A stretch of DNA of 64,000 nucleotides from Chloranthus sessilifolius (Eukaryota > Streptophyta > Magnoliopsida > Chloranthales > Chloranthaceae). The notes below the pieces were generated by a model. It ran no database searches. It was not told where the DNA came from and saw only the letters and a list, made by a program, of their open reading frames with translations. The DNA lies in assembly GCA_021018995.1 (NCBI GenBank), contig CM037598.1, positions 72,744,671 through 72,808,670 of the forward strand, written 5' to 3'. The translations under genes and the position numbers were made by a program. Below, one piece after another: positions 1 to 10,815 of the stretch (positions within the stretch are counted from its first letter, which is position 1; each line of letters starts with the position of its first letter).

Positions 1-112
1 GGAGGGAAAGAAGGATAGTCCCATGAATCCTTTTGATAAAATGAGTCGAGAACACATACTGGAGACTCAGCTGCAAAGGATTCCAGCTCACATCATTGTG
101 TGAGATCTGTTA

Positions 113-660
113 ATGATGTCTCCACTCCATTTTCAAGCATTAATAGAGGCATTAAAGAACGTGCATGTGTCACTTCAAGTTAGCCCGGATGAAGTCAGGC
201 AGATAATCGGTCAAGTGATGGCCCGGAATGTTATTTTATTTTCGGATGTTGATTTACCAGAGGAAGGAGGTAGTCACTCAAAGTCTTTGAATATAACTGT
301 TGAGTCCGGAAATATGGTAATCCCCTTGGTTTTAATCTATAATGGGTCTACGTTGAATATATGCCCACTGAGAACCGCCATAAAGATCGGGGTAGATCCA
401 TGCATGTTGAGACCCACGAGAACCAGTGCCCGAGGTTTTGACAATACTAGAAGAGAGATAATGGAAGAAGTTGACCTTGAGCTGTTGATTGGGCCAATGA
501 CCTTCTCCATATTATTTTAGGTAATAGACATTAAATTCTCATTTAATCTATTACTGGGATGCCCCTGGTTGCATGAGGTCGGAGCAATACCGTCAACGCT
601 GCACCAAAAGCTCAAGTTCGCGTCTGTGCATAAGATTATCACCATTATTGGTGAAGGCAC
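113..660 (+). pseudogene. Retroelement aspartic protease remnant (Tat pol)
   Basis: The reading contains the plant Ty3/gypsy protease pattern: VIPLVLIYNGSTLNICP, then a region ending in LLIGPMTFSILF, then after a stop FNLLLGCPWLHEVGAIPS and LHQKLKF. The family active site is D-[NTS]-G-[SA]; here the catalytic Asp is Tyr (YNGS at about residues 76-79), so the enzyme cannot be active. An in-frame TAG at 518-520 splits the domain at a position where the family usually has Gln (FQV). A second in-frame TAG at about 707 precedes the G-patch segment. Family assignment is by recognised motifs; loss of activity is inferred. Confidence 0.8.
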
Positions 661-702
661 AGTGAGAAAGAAAAAGCCACCAACAGCGTCGAAAAGCCCA
701 AT

Positions 703-1272
703 GTGTTAGATGTGCCGCACACCGCTGAGGGCGTCGACCTCCACAATTTCGAATACGAGGTGTCGACGATACTCCCAGAGGCCATCGAGGGCATCATTCC
801 AAGAGCCGGAGGTGGGATGGCAGTGGCAGTGGCCATGCTCCAAAAGTGGGGCTATAAAAAGGGTAGAGGACTTGGGCCTCGACTGCAAGGTAGGAAGGAG
901 CTCGTCACAACTAAGGGGGGCCAAAAAGTTAGATTTGGGCTAGGTTACAAGCCCACGGAAGAAGTAAGAGATGCTAAGGAGAAAGCTCGAGCAACAGTAG
1001 CGAAAAAAGGTAGGGGGATCCACATAGAGGAGAAACCCTGCCCTAGGCCTCACATCAGGAATTCATTCGTGAGCGTCGGGTTTGTAAAGATTGATCGGAA
1101 TGGGGTAACCCAATTGACCCCACATAAACCCACATCGCTGGTTCACCCCACCAATCCCTACATCACCCTTCCCAGCCTGGAGATAGATTTGGCCGCGTTA
1201 TCCCTCTTTGAGGAACGACGATCCGTACCTGAACAAACTCTCCCTATGGTGAATCACCATGATGGAGGCTGA
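703..1272 (+). pseudogene. G-patch-containing linker segment of Tat pol
   Basis: A 189-codon open segment between protease and reverse transcriptase. Residues about 44-85 form a G-patch-like motif with spaced glycines (GGMAVAVAMLQKWGYKKGRG, then LGPRLQGRKELV). G-patch domains are glycine-rich nucleic-acid-binding modules and occur at this position in Tat/Ogre-type plant retrotransposons. The rest is basic and of no recognised fold. It runs on from the protease remnant in the same frame after a stop, so it is part of one polyprotein and not a separate gene. Confidence 0.7.
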
Positions 1273-1639
1273 CTCCGAAGAGCCATATCAGTCAACACCC
1301 TTCATCCAAACAGGTAAAGGAGTGGCCTCTCAGGTACACAATTGGACATCTTTGCCCCAAATCCTGGAAGCGGGGAGTGCCTTAACATTTGGCACCTATT
1401 TCTTAAAAAAAAAAACTTATAAAAAGTGAGATAAGCCCTTGGCAGGCACTACTTTGTTTATACACAGACTCGTGCTGCCAAGGGTCCGTCTTCGAAGAAA
1501 ATAAAAATTCCAAAAATATTAGAAAAATACAAAGTCCAAAAATATTATCATTTAAAATTTCAAATAAAATCCCACCAAAAGATGCCTTAATCGAAATACC
1601 CGTCCCACGTAAAATCAACCCATTTCCTATAGAAATATA

Positions 1640-1990
1640 AGAAGAGGTAGGAGTTACGAATCTAGACGAGGATATCCCTTTGGAGGAGCTCCCCAATGAG
1701 CTCCTTGACCGGTTTGCCGAATTTGAGCATGGCCCTACCCCCATTGTCGAGGAAATCAAGGATGTTAATCTAGGGACTACGGAGATTTCTCGAGTTACCA
1801 AAATTGGAACGTCGCTATCTCCCAAGGAAAGAAAAAGTATGATCAATTGCTTTCGGTCATACCAAGACATTTTTGCTTGGTCGTACGAGGACATGCCTGG
1901 TCTGAACACTGATTTGGTCGAGCAGGAGTTGCCTCTCTACCCTAATATGAAGTCGATTAAGCAGAAGCTGAGATGACTCTAGCCCGAGAG
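1640..1990 (+). pseudogene. N-terminal start of Tat reverse transcriptase, truncated
   Basis: The segment reads YQDIFAWSYEDMPGLNTDLV and then a primer-region motif ending VKQ-like SIKQKLR, the typical entry into the plant Ty3/gypsy reverse transcriptase. It stops at 1974-1976 (TGA) with a second stop two codons later. The palm, thumb, RNase H and integrase that should follow are absent. The deletion joint coincides with the 3' end of the antisense plant-mobile-domain gene. Confidence 0.8.
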
Positions 1991-3800
1991 AAAGCTATCG
2001 TCAAGGCATCGAAAAGTCCCATAGACTATAGGCGGACCACCACCAAGGGTCCTCGCATGAGAAGTACCCGACAGGCCAACTCCTGAAGAACCCTCACCTG
2101 AGGGACCCGCACCTGACGGGCCAACACCTGAAGGACCTGCCCCAGAAGTATCAGCGGTACCCGCCGCCACCCCACCTTCATCATCCAAGTCATCCCCTTG
2201 AGCAAACTATGAACAAAAGGCCGAATTCAGAGACTAATCTAAAAAAGGAGAAAGGAGAATTACCTGAGCACGCGGGCCGTCAAAAGCAAGGAAGTTGGTG
2301 CTAGGGACGAAGCACGACAGGATGAATCGATACGGCAGGCACTCGTACCATATATGATAGTCCTCGGGCACGAGAAGGGCATTGATAGGGAACCCATTAT
2401 GGAGGAAGGCCGCAGTGACCTCCTCAATGCTACCGGCGGGATCCAAAACATCTCTAGGTAGGTCCATGGGTATGGCATGATAGCACTGGTACTGGTGCAC
2501 CACCCGCTCTGCTAGATAGTAGGCCCTGGCCCACGCCCCATAGAAGAAAACAACTCGACGGTTGTTGAATAGGCGTGATGGACCTACGGCTGCCCGGTCC
2601 CAGAAAATGGAGGTGAGGTATGGGTTGTGAAGGATCTATCCAAAGGTGGCCAATCAGTCAGACATACAACATAATAAATCAAGGACGATCTCCAAACTGA
2701 AATAAACAAAATTGAAAAGGGTGTTACCTGCTCAAGGCCCATCAGGTCGAGTTGGGACCTTAGGCCCATCTCTAGGTGCTTCATGCCGATATCGGGGCGC
2801 CGGGCTTGGTTCCAGTTGCTAAGGAGGGGGTAAATATATGCATTGGAATGGAGAAGCGGGCACCCAGGATGAAAGTGATGGTACCCCCATACCTGAGAAG
2901 AGCAGTGCACAAAAGAACAAGTCAGTAGCATAAAAGACCATTCAAGTAAAACTGACAAAAGCAAAAGAGTTAGGGATTACCTCCAATGCCGCCCAAAAGC
3001 CGGCAACAGATTTGGCCTCCCCGATGGATGCTCGAGCCACGCCATACATCAACCACACATACCCGGCCCCTCCCCAATCGTACCTATGGACGTCGAGCTA
3101 GTTGTCCATAATACTCAGCAATGCCAGGCTGACTCGACTGCCGCTCACATTGGTAGAGAGGGTCTTACCCAGCAAGAGTAGGAGAGTGATGCGGGCCAGG
3201 ACGATCGCCCGCTCAGGCGTAATGTAAAGTACCCTATCTGGTTGGCCCAAATCCACCAACTCATCAGCCGTATAGAGCTCGAATAGCCACCCCATCTTAA
3301 CCTCGGTGCCATGCATCTGCCCACGATGGGGATATGCCCCTATCAATCGGATGATGTCCTCTTTGCTCGACACAGTGAGACTGGCTATCGGTATGCCCCC
3401 CACCCTGATGCCAATAATCATTGCCTAATCTATGGGCGTCAGTGCCATCTTGGCATAGGGCATGTGGACGGTCATAGTCTCAGGGCGGAACCGCTCTATC
3501 AATGCCTTTAGGTACGCGGCATCGGCCCTCATATGGGGGCAAGACAGGAACTCTCCAAAACCCACCTGCCCCAGCAGAAACTTCACCACAGGGGAAACAT
3601 AGCGGTAGAAATTATGAAAATCCAACCCCCCCCCCCCCCGGAATACAATAGGGGGCAGGTCCTGCATTAAAAAAAAGAAGAAGAAAGAAAAATGCATCAG
3701 ATCTTGGAAATAAAGAAAAGTTGCACAAAGAAAGGAAGAACTGAACCTATCTTTTACCTTGCCCTCTATGCCGAAATTTGAGATGTGAATGTACTGTTGG
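1979..3800 (-). pseudogene. Plant mobile domain (PMD, MAIN-like) gene, five inferred exons, antisense in the Tat element
   Basis: Conceptual splicing of the minus strand gives a PMD protein: AYLKALIERFRPETMTVHMP, then MIIGIRVGGIPIASLTV, RYDWGGAGYVWLMYGVARAS, SVAGFWAALEVWGYHHFHP, and a C-terminal part with RAYYLAERVVHQYQCYHAIP. Inferred exons are >=3758, 3662-2981, 2892-2728, 2635-2264 and 2206-1979. Every intron has GT...AG borders, and exons 2-5 join in phase 0. Two in-frame TAG codons (3422-3424 and 3100-3102) break exon 2, so this copy is a pseudogene. PMD proteins occur as host silencing factors (MAIN, MAIL) and inside plant transposons. Antisense extra ORFs are known in Tat/Athila retroelements, so it is read as element cargo. 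The first exon is weakly defined. Confidence 0.75.
2040..2180 (-). repeat. Short tandem repeat coding Gly/Ser/Pro in last PMD exon
   Basis: About seven imperfect 15- to 18-bp units encode repeats of the type GPSG(V/A/E), e.g. GAGPSGVGPSGAGPSG. They form a low-complexity, probably disordered C-terminal tail of the PMD protein. Confidence 0.7.
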
Positions 3801-4309
3801 TGGAGAAGGCCAACTCAGGCAGCCTCACCTTGCATCTCGAGCTAGAGACCTGCCTTGCAATCTACCATAAAGAACTACTCCCCCCGCGGGCCATAAACTA
3901 CCTCAGCCCCTCCTCGTGGCCCTCCTCAGGCACATATTCTTCGTTACTGGACATTCTGGGACAATAGGAAACAATCACATTAGAGCAGATCAGTGATAAA
4001 GAATTATTTTTATGATGCACGCCAAGGGAAGGTAAGTATGCTCACCCTTTTACTATGTTTAAAAATAAAGCAAGATAAAACAAAAAAAAAACATCATCAT
4101 TTCTTGATGCTTCAAAAATCAAAACCAAAGAAAAAGTCCTTTTATGATTAGGAAAGCAAAAATAAAGAATCCTTACTTCATGCTCCTAAAAATAAATAAA
4201 AAACCAAAAAAAGAAGAGAAACCTCATCTTTTTAGGTCCTTATTTAAACAAAAAAAGAATCACTTCCTTATGCCCCTAAAATCAAAACCCAAAAATCTCT
4301 TTTTTTGAT
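3801..4309. other. Tat 3' untranslated region, A-rich degenerate repeats
   Basis: No coding signal seen. From about 4060 the plus strand is A-rich and built of degenerate units around ATGCTCCTAAAAATAAA and TTATGCCCCTAAAATCAAAA. The same units resume at 6748 after the inserted LTR, which shows that the insertion split one repeat tract. Confidence 0.6.
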
Positions 4310-5821
4310 TGTGACAGCCTGGATTTTCGGCACTCCAAAACCCTTGCCATCGGCACTACCCTTGAGGTCGTGCCCCATATACACGCACAGAATATTTGGT
4401 ATATCCAAGCAACAGTAAAGTAAATCAAGTACATAAGAACTAATACTGAACTAAATCTCAGTTCTGTAAGGTAAAGTTAAAACATGAAGCTCAAAAGACA
4501 ATTCTAATCTCATGCCACTGTATGAGCAAAAGAGCCAACTCGAACCATCGGTAACAAAACAACCGTCACCCTAGATGGTTCTCCAAAAGAATGTCTCACT
4601 AAAATTATATTGTCTTATACAAAAGAAAAGGCTGGACATACCAAGCCATACAATCTCTCTCACAAAATAACCAAAGTACGTAGAGGATCCTCTAGAAGAA
4701 ATCCTCAGGAGGGGGCTCTGACTCCTCCCCAGGCACGTAATCCGAATCCTCAAGATCTACGTCTCCCGAAGCAGCAGCAGCAGCTAACACTGGACCTGTA
4801 ACGTATAGTCTAAAAGAGTGAGCTACATCCTAGCTCAATAGGGAAGATATATGAACATATAAATCTATCTTACTCACATACATTTTATGACATAATGGAA
4901 ACATGCTTGAATTAATGTAGAACATTTAGGAAGCAGTTTGAGATATTAAAAGACTAAACAAAAATGCAATTGCTATACTACACATGTCATCTCATGCTCA
5001 ATTGGTTCTCATATTATAATTGGACTGGTCTCATGATTTAAATCAATTAACTTAAATAATCCCTGAACAATATAGCATCGAGCCCCGATGGAATACCCTC
5101 CATCGTCATCCAATCAGACTATTTTTCATGTGATCTAGCCTAAGTCCCTTTCACATAGGCGACTAACACGTAACTCATATACATCCCTGGGATGTCTTAC
5201 AGGTGTACAGATTGGTCGCCGTATCGGTCACGAATATCCTGTCGAGTCAGTCACCGGTATACCGCCTTGTCGGTGGGGTATTCTACAAACCTTAAATCAA
5301 TTGTGCACTACATATAATTATTCACCATATAATTGTGCTAATTATTAGTAGTTCAAGCTCATTCATGTGTTTTCCATCACATGTACTTTCACATTAACTA
5401 TACATCCCTGAGATGTCACACATTTAGATGTATCACACAGATGCCCAGTTCCCATACACATCCCTGGGATGTCTCATGACTTATACTTATGACTTTCTCA
5501 TTTCAGTGTACGCACAAACCTTAAGTTTCACACACATTTCTTAGCATTTTATACTCAAGCACTTATCTATGCTTTAAATGAACATGCATAGATAGAATAT
5601 CACTAGATACATGCTTTCATAATCAAGTGTACAAGTTTAGAATATTCCCTACCTCAAAGCAAACTCATCACTCAAACACATCAATACCACATAAGGGTCA
5701 AGCATTACAACCATACACCAAACCTACATTACATGAATTAAAATACTCTTAGAAAAGCTCACAAAGATCTAGGGAAACATAACTCCAAAGAACTAATCAA
5801 AATAAAATAAACATCTATGCT

Positions 5822-6113
5822 AGACCTCGCGCGAGTAACCACTTGGCCTTGCGCGAGCGAGTACTTGTCCTCGTGGGAGCGATCACTCACCTTCGCTCGA
5901 GCGATTATAACTCGCGCGAGCGACCACTTGTCCTCGCTCGAGCGAGCTCTTACCCTCGCTCGAGCGATTATAATTGAGGTCACCTGGAGCTCACGTGAGC
6001 CCTTGCGCGAGCGAGTTTCCCTTTACAAAACTGTCTCGCGTGAGTGAGAACAGAACTTATTTTCTCTCTATATTTGTCTCCTCGCGTGAGCGAGCTATTA
6101 TAATCGCGCACGT
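5822..6113. repeat. Palindrome array, CTCGCTCGAGCGAG type
   Basis: About ten copies of short self-complementary words (CTCGCTCGAGCGAG, CTCGCGCGAGCGA, GCTCGAGCGATTATAA) are separated by 10-25 bp. It is the GC-rich island of an otherwise AT-rich LTR and lies in the predicted 5' leader of the LTR transcript. Confidence 0.85.
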
Positions 6114-6467
6114 GAGGAATAGCTACCTCTACAGCTCGAGCTTCTCGAGAACTCTAATCTTATCCTATTTAAAATCACATTTAATACACCAACAACCCAT
6201 CATATATACATCAATTAATGATCATAATCAACTAAATACATACCTTAAATACTAGATCTCCCATGGATTTGGTCCATGATCTTCTCAATAAAAGAGGGTT
6301 TCAAAATCCTTTTCTCCAACTCCTCTCTTGATCATTCCCAAGCTCAAAACCCTTAGATCTTCCTCAAGGGTTTCACCACAACTTTCTCATCTCATAAATT
6401 TAACATCCATAAGGTAGATCTTATCGTTGGATAAAAAAAATTCCCTATCTCTAAATCTCTCTCTCTC

Positions 6468-6475
6468 TTTATAAA
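6468..6475 (-). promoter_or_regulatory. TATA box of Tekay solo LTR L1
   Basis: Minus-strand GGGGATTTATAAAGAGAGAG has a good TATA element followed by a pyrimidine/purine repeat leader, the expected plant LTR promoter layout. Transcription would run leftwards through the palindrome array. Confidence 0.5.
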
Positions 6476-7295
6476 TCCCCAACTAACTATAAAAACCCAA
6501 GAGAAATAACTTCTCTTTGCTTTTAACTTATTTAACCCCTTCCATACATTTGGTGCAAAGTACATACACTCTGAACATGTGTACATGACCTTATAACAAG
6601 ACTCACACCACACACCTAGGTGTACATTTCACCACAAGCCTAGTCTAGCCTAAGTCATCAAGTTGACTTTCACTTGGTCAAACTTATGACCAGACTGGCA
6701 CGCATCCCGAGGACACTATTCGAAGCCCAAATTTTGGGGATGTTACATTTATGCTCCTAGAAGTCAAAAACCAAAAAAGAAGAGTCTTTAGAAAAAAACC
6801 CCTTAGTTTATGCCCATAGAATAAAAAAAAAACCAACACAAAAATAATAAAAATGCCTTAATTGGTTTTCAAAACAAATAAAATCTATTGTTTTCTTAAT
6901 TTCAAGAGAAGTCAAAATCATTTTCCTTAATTAAATTTCAAAAAAGGAATCGAAAATCCTTTTTCTTTCTAATTTAGTGTTCAAAAAATAAAAGACAAAA
7001 AATCCAATACTTTATATGCAAAATAAACAAAAAACAACAAAATAAAATCCATTCTATATACACAAATAAAAATAAAAAAAGATAAAGAAAATCCTAAAAA
7101 TAATTCGCATAAAATAATAGAAGTAATAAAGTGATAAAATCACATGAAATGATAACTTAAGAATAAAAAAATTAAAAAAAAAATCATCAAAAAATCACAT
7201 AAAATGATAAACTCAAAAATCTAAAAAAATCACTTAAAATGATAAAAACAAAAATGTCAAAAATTTCTCACATAAAATAACAAAGATATATGTTT

Positions 7296-7467
7296 TGAAA
7301 AGACATCACACACTCCCAAAAAGCGTTGTGACATCCATTCACTCTACTCGGGTAGTCATGCTAAATAAACTTCGGGATTAGTGGGTTCGCCCAAAGACCT
7401 CGAACCCTGCTTCAAGCAGGGACACCCGCGACCGGTCAAATGAGGCGGACTATGCCTCATACGATTG
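7296..7467 (+). repeat. Direct repeat A in Tat 3' UTR, copy 1
   Basis: A ~170-bp block (CACACTCCCAAAAAGCGTTG ... ATGCCTCATACGATTG) recurs at 8215-8384 with roughly 85-90% identity by eye. It includes the hairpin word CCCTGCTTCAAGCAGGG (7405-7421). Confidence 0.85.
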
Positions 7468-8214
7468 TACGCACACGCATATTCTAGTGCAGTAAAATGT
7501 TAATATTTTATCAGCAATATGGCTGTGCCATATCAATGTCCTAAAGTCTAAGGTTCACCTTAAATTTTCAGATCCTACTTCAAAGTAGGAGCAACGAGGT
7601 CAATCCCAGTCAAACAGTCAGTGTTTCGACTGAGTCGACTCCACTGTTAAATCTTTGTAACGAGTGCTCAGTTGGCAGATTTATATAAACGTGAGTGTCT
7701 AACTTGAGATTCATCATGAGCTATTTCCGAGGTGTGGACTCTTGGTCTGCGCTGTCCGGGTGTGCGCCCTACGGGGTTTGAGGTCCGGGTAACTCTGTTA
7801 TGAAAAAGGTCAATCATTGGTCGAAACCAACCTATTAAAAATGAAACTACATGTCAATCAAACTATGTGTAAACATGTATGCAGAAGGGTTCATTCCCCT
7901 TATTTTCGCAGGCTTAAAACATGTATTGGCATGGTATCCTTGTCAAGTGTACGCCTTGTGTCTGGGTATTCGTAGGATAGTTGTTTGTTCTCGTAAATTA
8001 TACCTGGACGGGATCTGGGTCGAGACTTTCATTGCCTTTATTGCTCATTGCCCCTAATGGGTGCATATTTATGCATAGTTAATTGATTTGTAAGATCATT
8101 ATCAACATAGACCTGAAATGGATGCCTCCTTTGGTGGGCACCTAATTTTTGGCCGGATCTGTTCTGTGTTATTAAAGGTTAGATACTCTGGGTCATGATG
8201 ATATGGGGCACGTT

Positions 8215-8384
8215 GAGAAAACATCGCACACTCCCAAAAATGCGTTGTGACCTCTGTTCGTTCCGTTCGAGTAGTCGTGCTAAATAAACTTCGGGATCAA
8301 CGGGTTTGCCAAAAGACCTCGAACCCTACTTCAAGCAGGGGCACCCGTGACCAGTCAGATGAGGTGGTCAATGCCTCATATGAT
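8215..8384 (+). repeat. Direct repeat A in Tat 3' UTR, copy 2
   Basis: Second copy of the block at 7296-7467, 919 bp downstream. Its hairpin word is CCCTACTTCAAGCAGGG, with one mismatch in the stem. Confidence 0.85.
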
Positions 8385-8768
8385 TGGACACAAACCGTGA
8401 AACCTTGCGTACTTTCTTTACCCATACTTTGAGTCGATCACCCTCCTTACTTACAAAGTTGTTGTATTCAGAATAAATCTTGAACATCAAACTCATTCAA
8501 ATCATCTCGAGAAGCGACTGTTTTTCCCACCTATTGGGCTTTCATAACTCATTCCACCTCGATTATACCCAGTAATGTCTCTAAGCGCTTGGGGACCGAT
8601 TACCTTGAGAAACGACCATTTTTTTCGACATACAGGGCTTTCATTTTCTCACCATGATACTCATCTGATGTTTGAAGTTCGTTCTGAATGTAGCGGACCC
8701 GTCAGTAATGCCTTAGGCCTCTTCAGATATCTCTTGTCTTTGGCATTCAATTATTAGTGATCGGATAC

Positions 8769-8782
8769 CAAAGAGGGGCATC
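8769..8782 (+). promoter_or_regulatory. Polypurine tract of the Tat element
   Basis: CAAAGAGGGGCATC lies directly before the LTR start TGTAGACACC. A purine run in this place primes plus-strand cDNA synthesis. It identifies the following LTR as the 3' LTR of a plus-strand element. Confidence 0.85.
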
Positions 8783-9095
8783 TGTAGACACCCAAATTTG
8801 GCCCAAGGCTCGATCGAAACACATTTCGAGGGAGGCGCACCTCTGAGCATTTGATGACATGTATGAAACCCTTAGGAACCCTTTCAAAACCTTAGGAGCT
8901 ATCCCAAACCCTTAGTAATCACCCTAGATCTCTTAGGAATCTTTTCAAACCTTTAGGAACCCATCCTGACCCTTAGAACCCATTCCGGACCTAAACCTAG
9001 CTTTTCCGAGCAATGGATAAAGAGTGGTGTACTAGGACTAGCGGTGACCTTTTACTATGATTGAATCTTATAGCATTAAAAAGTAAAAGTCTTCA

Positions 9096-9132
9096 GCTTT
9101 CCAACGGGCCAAGAATCACTCCAATCGGAGCT
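9096..9132 (-). repeat. Shared LTR motif next to palindrome array (Tat copy T1)
   Basis: The minus strand reads CAGCTCCGATTGGAGTGATT then CTTGGCCCGTTGGAAAGC, a match to the motif flanking Tekay palindrome arrays at 15783-15845, 21190-21245 and 36931-36985. Confidence 0.65.
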
Positions 9133-9195
9133 GTATACGCATAGATATCATATTCCGAACCTGAAGGGCATAATGGTAAATTCATGCAACCCCCC

Positions 9196-9460
9196 TTAGG
9201 GATTTGGTGTAACTAATAATTGTGCCAGCTATAGGTGAATTTGGCATAACTAACAGTTGTGCTAGCTATAGGTGGGTCCCCCCCAAGGGCAGCCAACTTC
9301 CCAGGCATTGTTCAAGCACTATTTTACTGTGCATATACTTAGCGCAACTAATAGTTGCGCCAGGCCTATGAATAGTAACTCAGGCACTGTTCAAGCATTG
9401 TTTTACTATACATATGCTTGGCACAACTAATAGTTGCGCTAGGCATATGAACAGTAACTC
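9196..9460. repeat. Palindrome array, GCGCAACTA/TAGTTGCGC type (T1)
   Basis: Four copies of a ~22-bp palindrome whose halves are G(G/C)CGCAACTA and TAGTTGCGC(C/T) are spaced by 40-100 bp. Later copies are nearly perfect and the first two are decayed (GTGTAACTAATAATTGTGCC). The array lies in the U3 region, upstream of the TATA box. Confidence 0.8.
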
Positions 9461-9723
9461 AGGGTATTTGCCTCAAATTTTGTGATTGAGATTTAACTTG
9501 TTGACCATCTTGACCTTTAGGGTGTGTTTTGCTAGTTCTATTGCACCCATTTACTATCTATGTGCAACTCCTTAAGTGGTTTAAAGCCTCACCCTATCAT
9601 CCACCATTGGATCACCTCTTCATATTTTTTAAGGCTCCAAAAATCTTAGGAAACCTTAGATGGCCCATTACCTAATTGGTAATCCCAATTAGCCTCTAAG
9701 CACCCTCCTAACCTCTCTTTTTC

Positions 9724-9736
9724 CTATAAATAGAGA
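9724..9736 (+). promoter_or_regulatory. TATA box of Tat LTR T1
   Basis: CCTATAAATAGAG, conserved at 63244-63257 in the second Tat LTR. It is the likely start of the R region about 30 bp downstream. Confidence 0.65.
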
Positions 9737-10459
9737 GGCACCCCCCCTTGAAAATGGCTTGGAAATTTTTTTGCAAATTAGAGATTAAGGAATCCCTTCT
9801 CTCTCTCTCTCTCTCCTAATGCACTCTTTTCATCCAAATTTCAGAACTTTCAAACCTTCAAAAAACCTTAGCCTTCCATAAAAAAGCTTTAGTTTAGGTG
9901 TGTGCTATCCCTTAGCCTTCCCTCTCTACCTCTTATCCATCAAGCCTTAGGGGTTAGAACCTCATTCCATACCATATAAACCTTTAAAAGCTCACCGAAG
10001 CAAGCCAACGCAAGGCTCCACAGCGGTATAACAAGGGCCCGAGAGCTCCAGCTCTCCCCTCTATTCCTCTACCTTCTCGGTTATTCCTCCATCCTCTCAT
10101 TTGTGCCGTTAAGCCACCAAATTTTTGATAGGAATGGAGGGGCACAAATAGGATTTTAAGACCCATTTGGGTAAGAGGAAGCCTTTTTCATTTCTTTATA
10201 TTATTTTTATTTTAGTCATTAGTAGAAACCGCATTAAGCGGGTTGATTGGGTGCCTAACACCTTCCCAATCTATAATCGAAGCCCCTACCCAAGAGCCTT
10301 TACTGTAGACCGGATTCAGAGTCATATTTGTGAAACTTTGGTACTTAGAAAAATGATCTAGGTTTCTCGGGACACCAAAAGCTCCGGGTGGCGACTCTAT
10401 ATTTTTCATTAGAGAGCGTATCATCGCGACGGGATCGTCTCGAATCCCACCGTTACACA

Positions 10460-10692
10460 GTATTGTTTGTATGTGCCGTCATCACTGCCGTTTGCTATGC
10501 CATTGCATTGGCCACAACCTCTATGGCATGAGCTATTCTTTCATTTCCATCTCTTTACTGATTTCTTTCTTCTTCAGGTGGGTTTCTATCATTAAGAGGA
10601 ACCCAGTTTGAGCTCGTGGGAATATCTTCCACACGCCTTGTGTTTCTTCCTCGACCACTCCTTGGTCGACCTCTTCCTCTAGCATACAACCT
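10460..10692 (-). pseudogene. Start of Tekay chromovirus gag, cut by Tat element
   Basis: Minus-strand reading begins YARGRGRPRSGRGRNTRRVE and continues to NPPEEERNQ, stop, RDGNERIAHAIEVVANAMA, stop. It parallels the start of the better preserved gag at 57024 (MYSRGRGRPRGSQSRN ... MEAVAAVMA). Two in-frame stops (TAA, TAG) are present. The reading ends exactly at the Tat LTR border, so the rest of this Tekay element probably lies beyond the left edge of the window. Confidence 0.75.
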
Positions 10693-10802
10693 GATCCATT
10701 AGCATTAAACAAAAAGTTTCATCAACCAAGGTCCCTATACTCTGACAAATTCTCACACTAAAACACACATCAAAGTCTTGTCAGAATTTTCCAAAGCCAG
10801 GA

Positions 10803-10815
10803 CTTTCATACCAAC
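10803..10815 (-). promoter_or_regulatory. Primer-binding site of minus-strand Tekay element
   Basis: Minus strand, right after the LTR end, reads GTTGGTATGAAAGTC, a decayed match to the initiator-tRNA-Met site TGGTATCAGAGC used by Tekay elements. Confidence 0.65.

Larger units (their letters stand above)
4310..6747 (-). mobile_element. Tekay-family solo LTR (L1) in the Tat 3' UTR
   Basis: On the plus strand it begins TGTGACAGCC and ends GGATGTTACA, matching the ends of the other Tekay LTRs in this window. Read on the minus strand it is U3-R-U5. A TATA box (TTTATAAA, 6468-6475) is followed about 350 nt downstream by an array of CG-rich palindromes. No internal region flanks it, so it is a solo LTR. 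The candidate target duplication is TTGAT (4305-4309) against TTTAT (6748-6752), four of five bases. The conserved TGAGCTA/TAGCTCA hairpin is at 4819-4837. Confidence 0.85.
6748..8769 (+). other. Tat 3' untranslated region, continued
   Basis: No protein-coding signal recognised. 6748-7290 is A-rich degenerate repeat (AAAATCACATAAAATGATAA-like units). 7296-8384 contains a duplicated 170-bp block and several hairpin-forming words. It is bounded on the right by the polypurine tract. Confidence 0.6.
1..10459 (+). mobile_element. Tat/Ogre-lineage Ty3/gypsy LTR retrotransposon, 5' end outside window
   Basis: Plus-strand coding remnants in the order protease, G-patch region and start of reverse transcriptase are followed by an antisense gene, a long non-coding 3' region, a polypurine tract and an LTR. 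This order, with a G-patch domain in pol and an antisense extra gene before the 3' LTR, is known from the Tat/Ogre lineage. Gag and the 5' LTR would lie to the left of the window. Most of reverse transcriptase, RNase H and integrase are deleted: the pol reading breaks off at about 1990, exactly where the antisense gene ends. A solo LTR of another family (4310-6747) is inserted in its 3' UTR. The element is dead. Confidence 0.85.
8783..10459 (+). mobile_element. Tat 3' LTR (T1)
   Basis: 1677 bp, starting TGTAGACACC and ending CGTTACACA. It is homologous over its length to the LTR at 62343-63940. It contains a TATA box (CCTATAAATAGAG, 9724-9736) and the segment AAGCGGGTTGATTGGGTGCC (10235-10254) that is also in the other copy. 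The U3 part holds the GCGCAACTA/TAGTTGCGC palindrome array. The next base starts the gag of a minus-strand Tekay element, so the Tat element probably inserted there; its other target-site copy is outside the window. Confidence 0.9.

Noticed and set aside
2234-2503. Start of a separate small gene at 2503 (minus)
   Set aside because: The frame continues upstream through AYYLAERVV to the exon border at 2635, so it is an internal part of the PMD gene.
4610-4801. Small ORF in the first solo LTR
   Set aside because: The corresponding position in the other LTR copies is not open and there is no family pattern.
5822-6113. CRISPR-like array of repeats and spacers
   Set aside because: Plant nuclear DNA, repeat words are 8-16 bp and variable, spacers are irregular, and no cas genes are near. 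It lies within an LTR.
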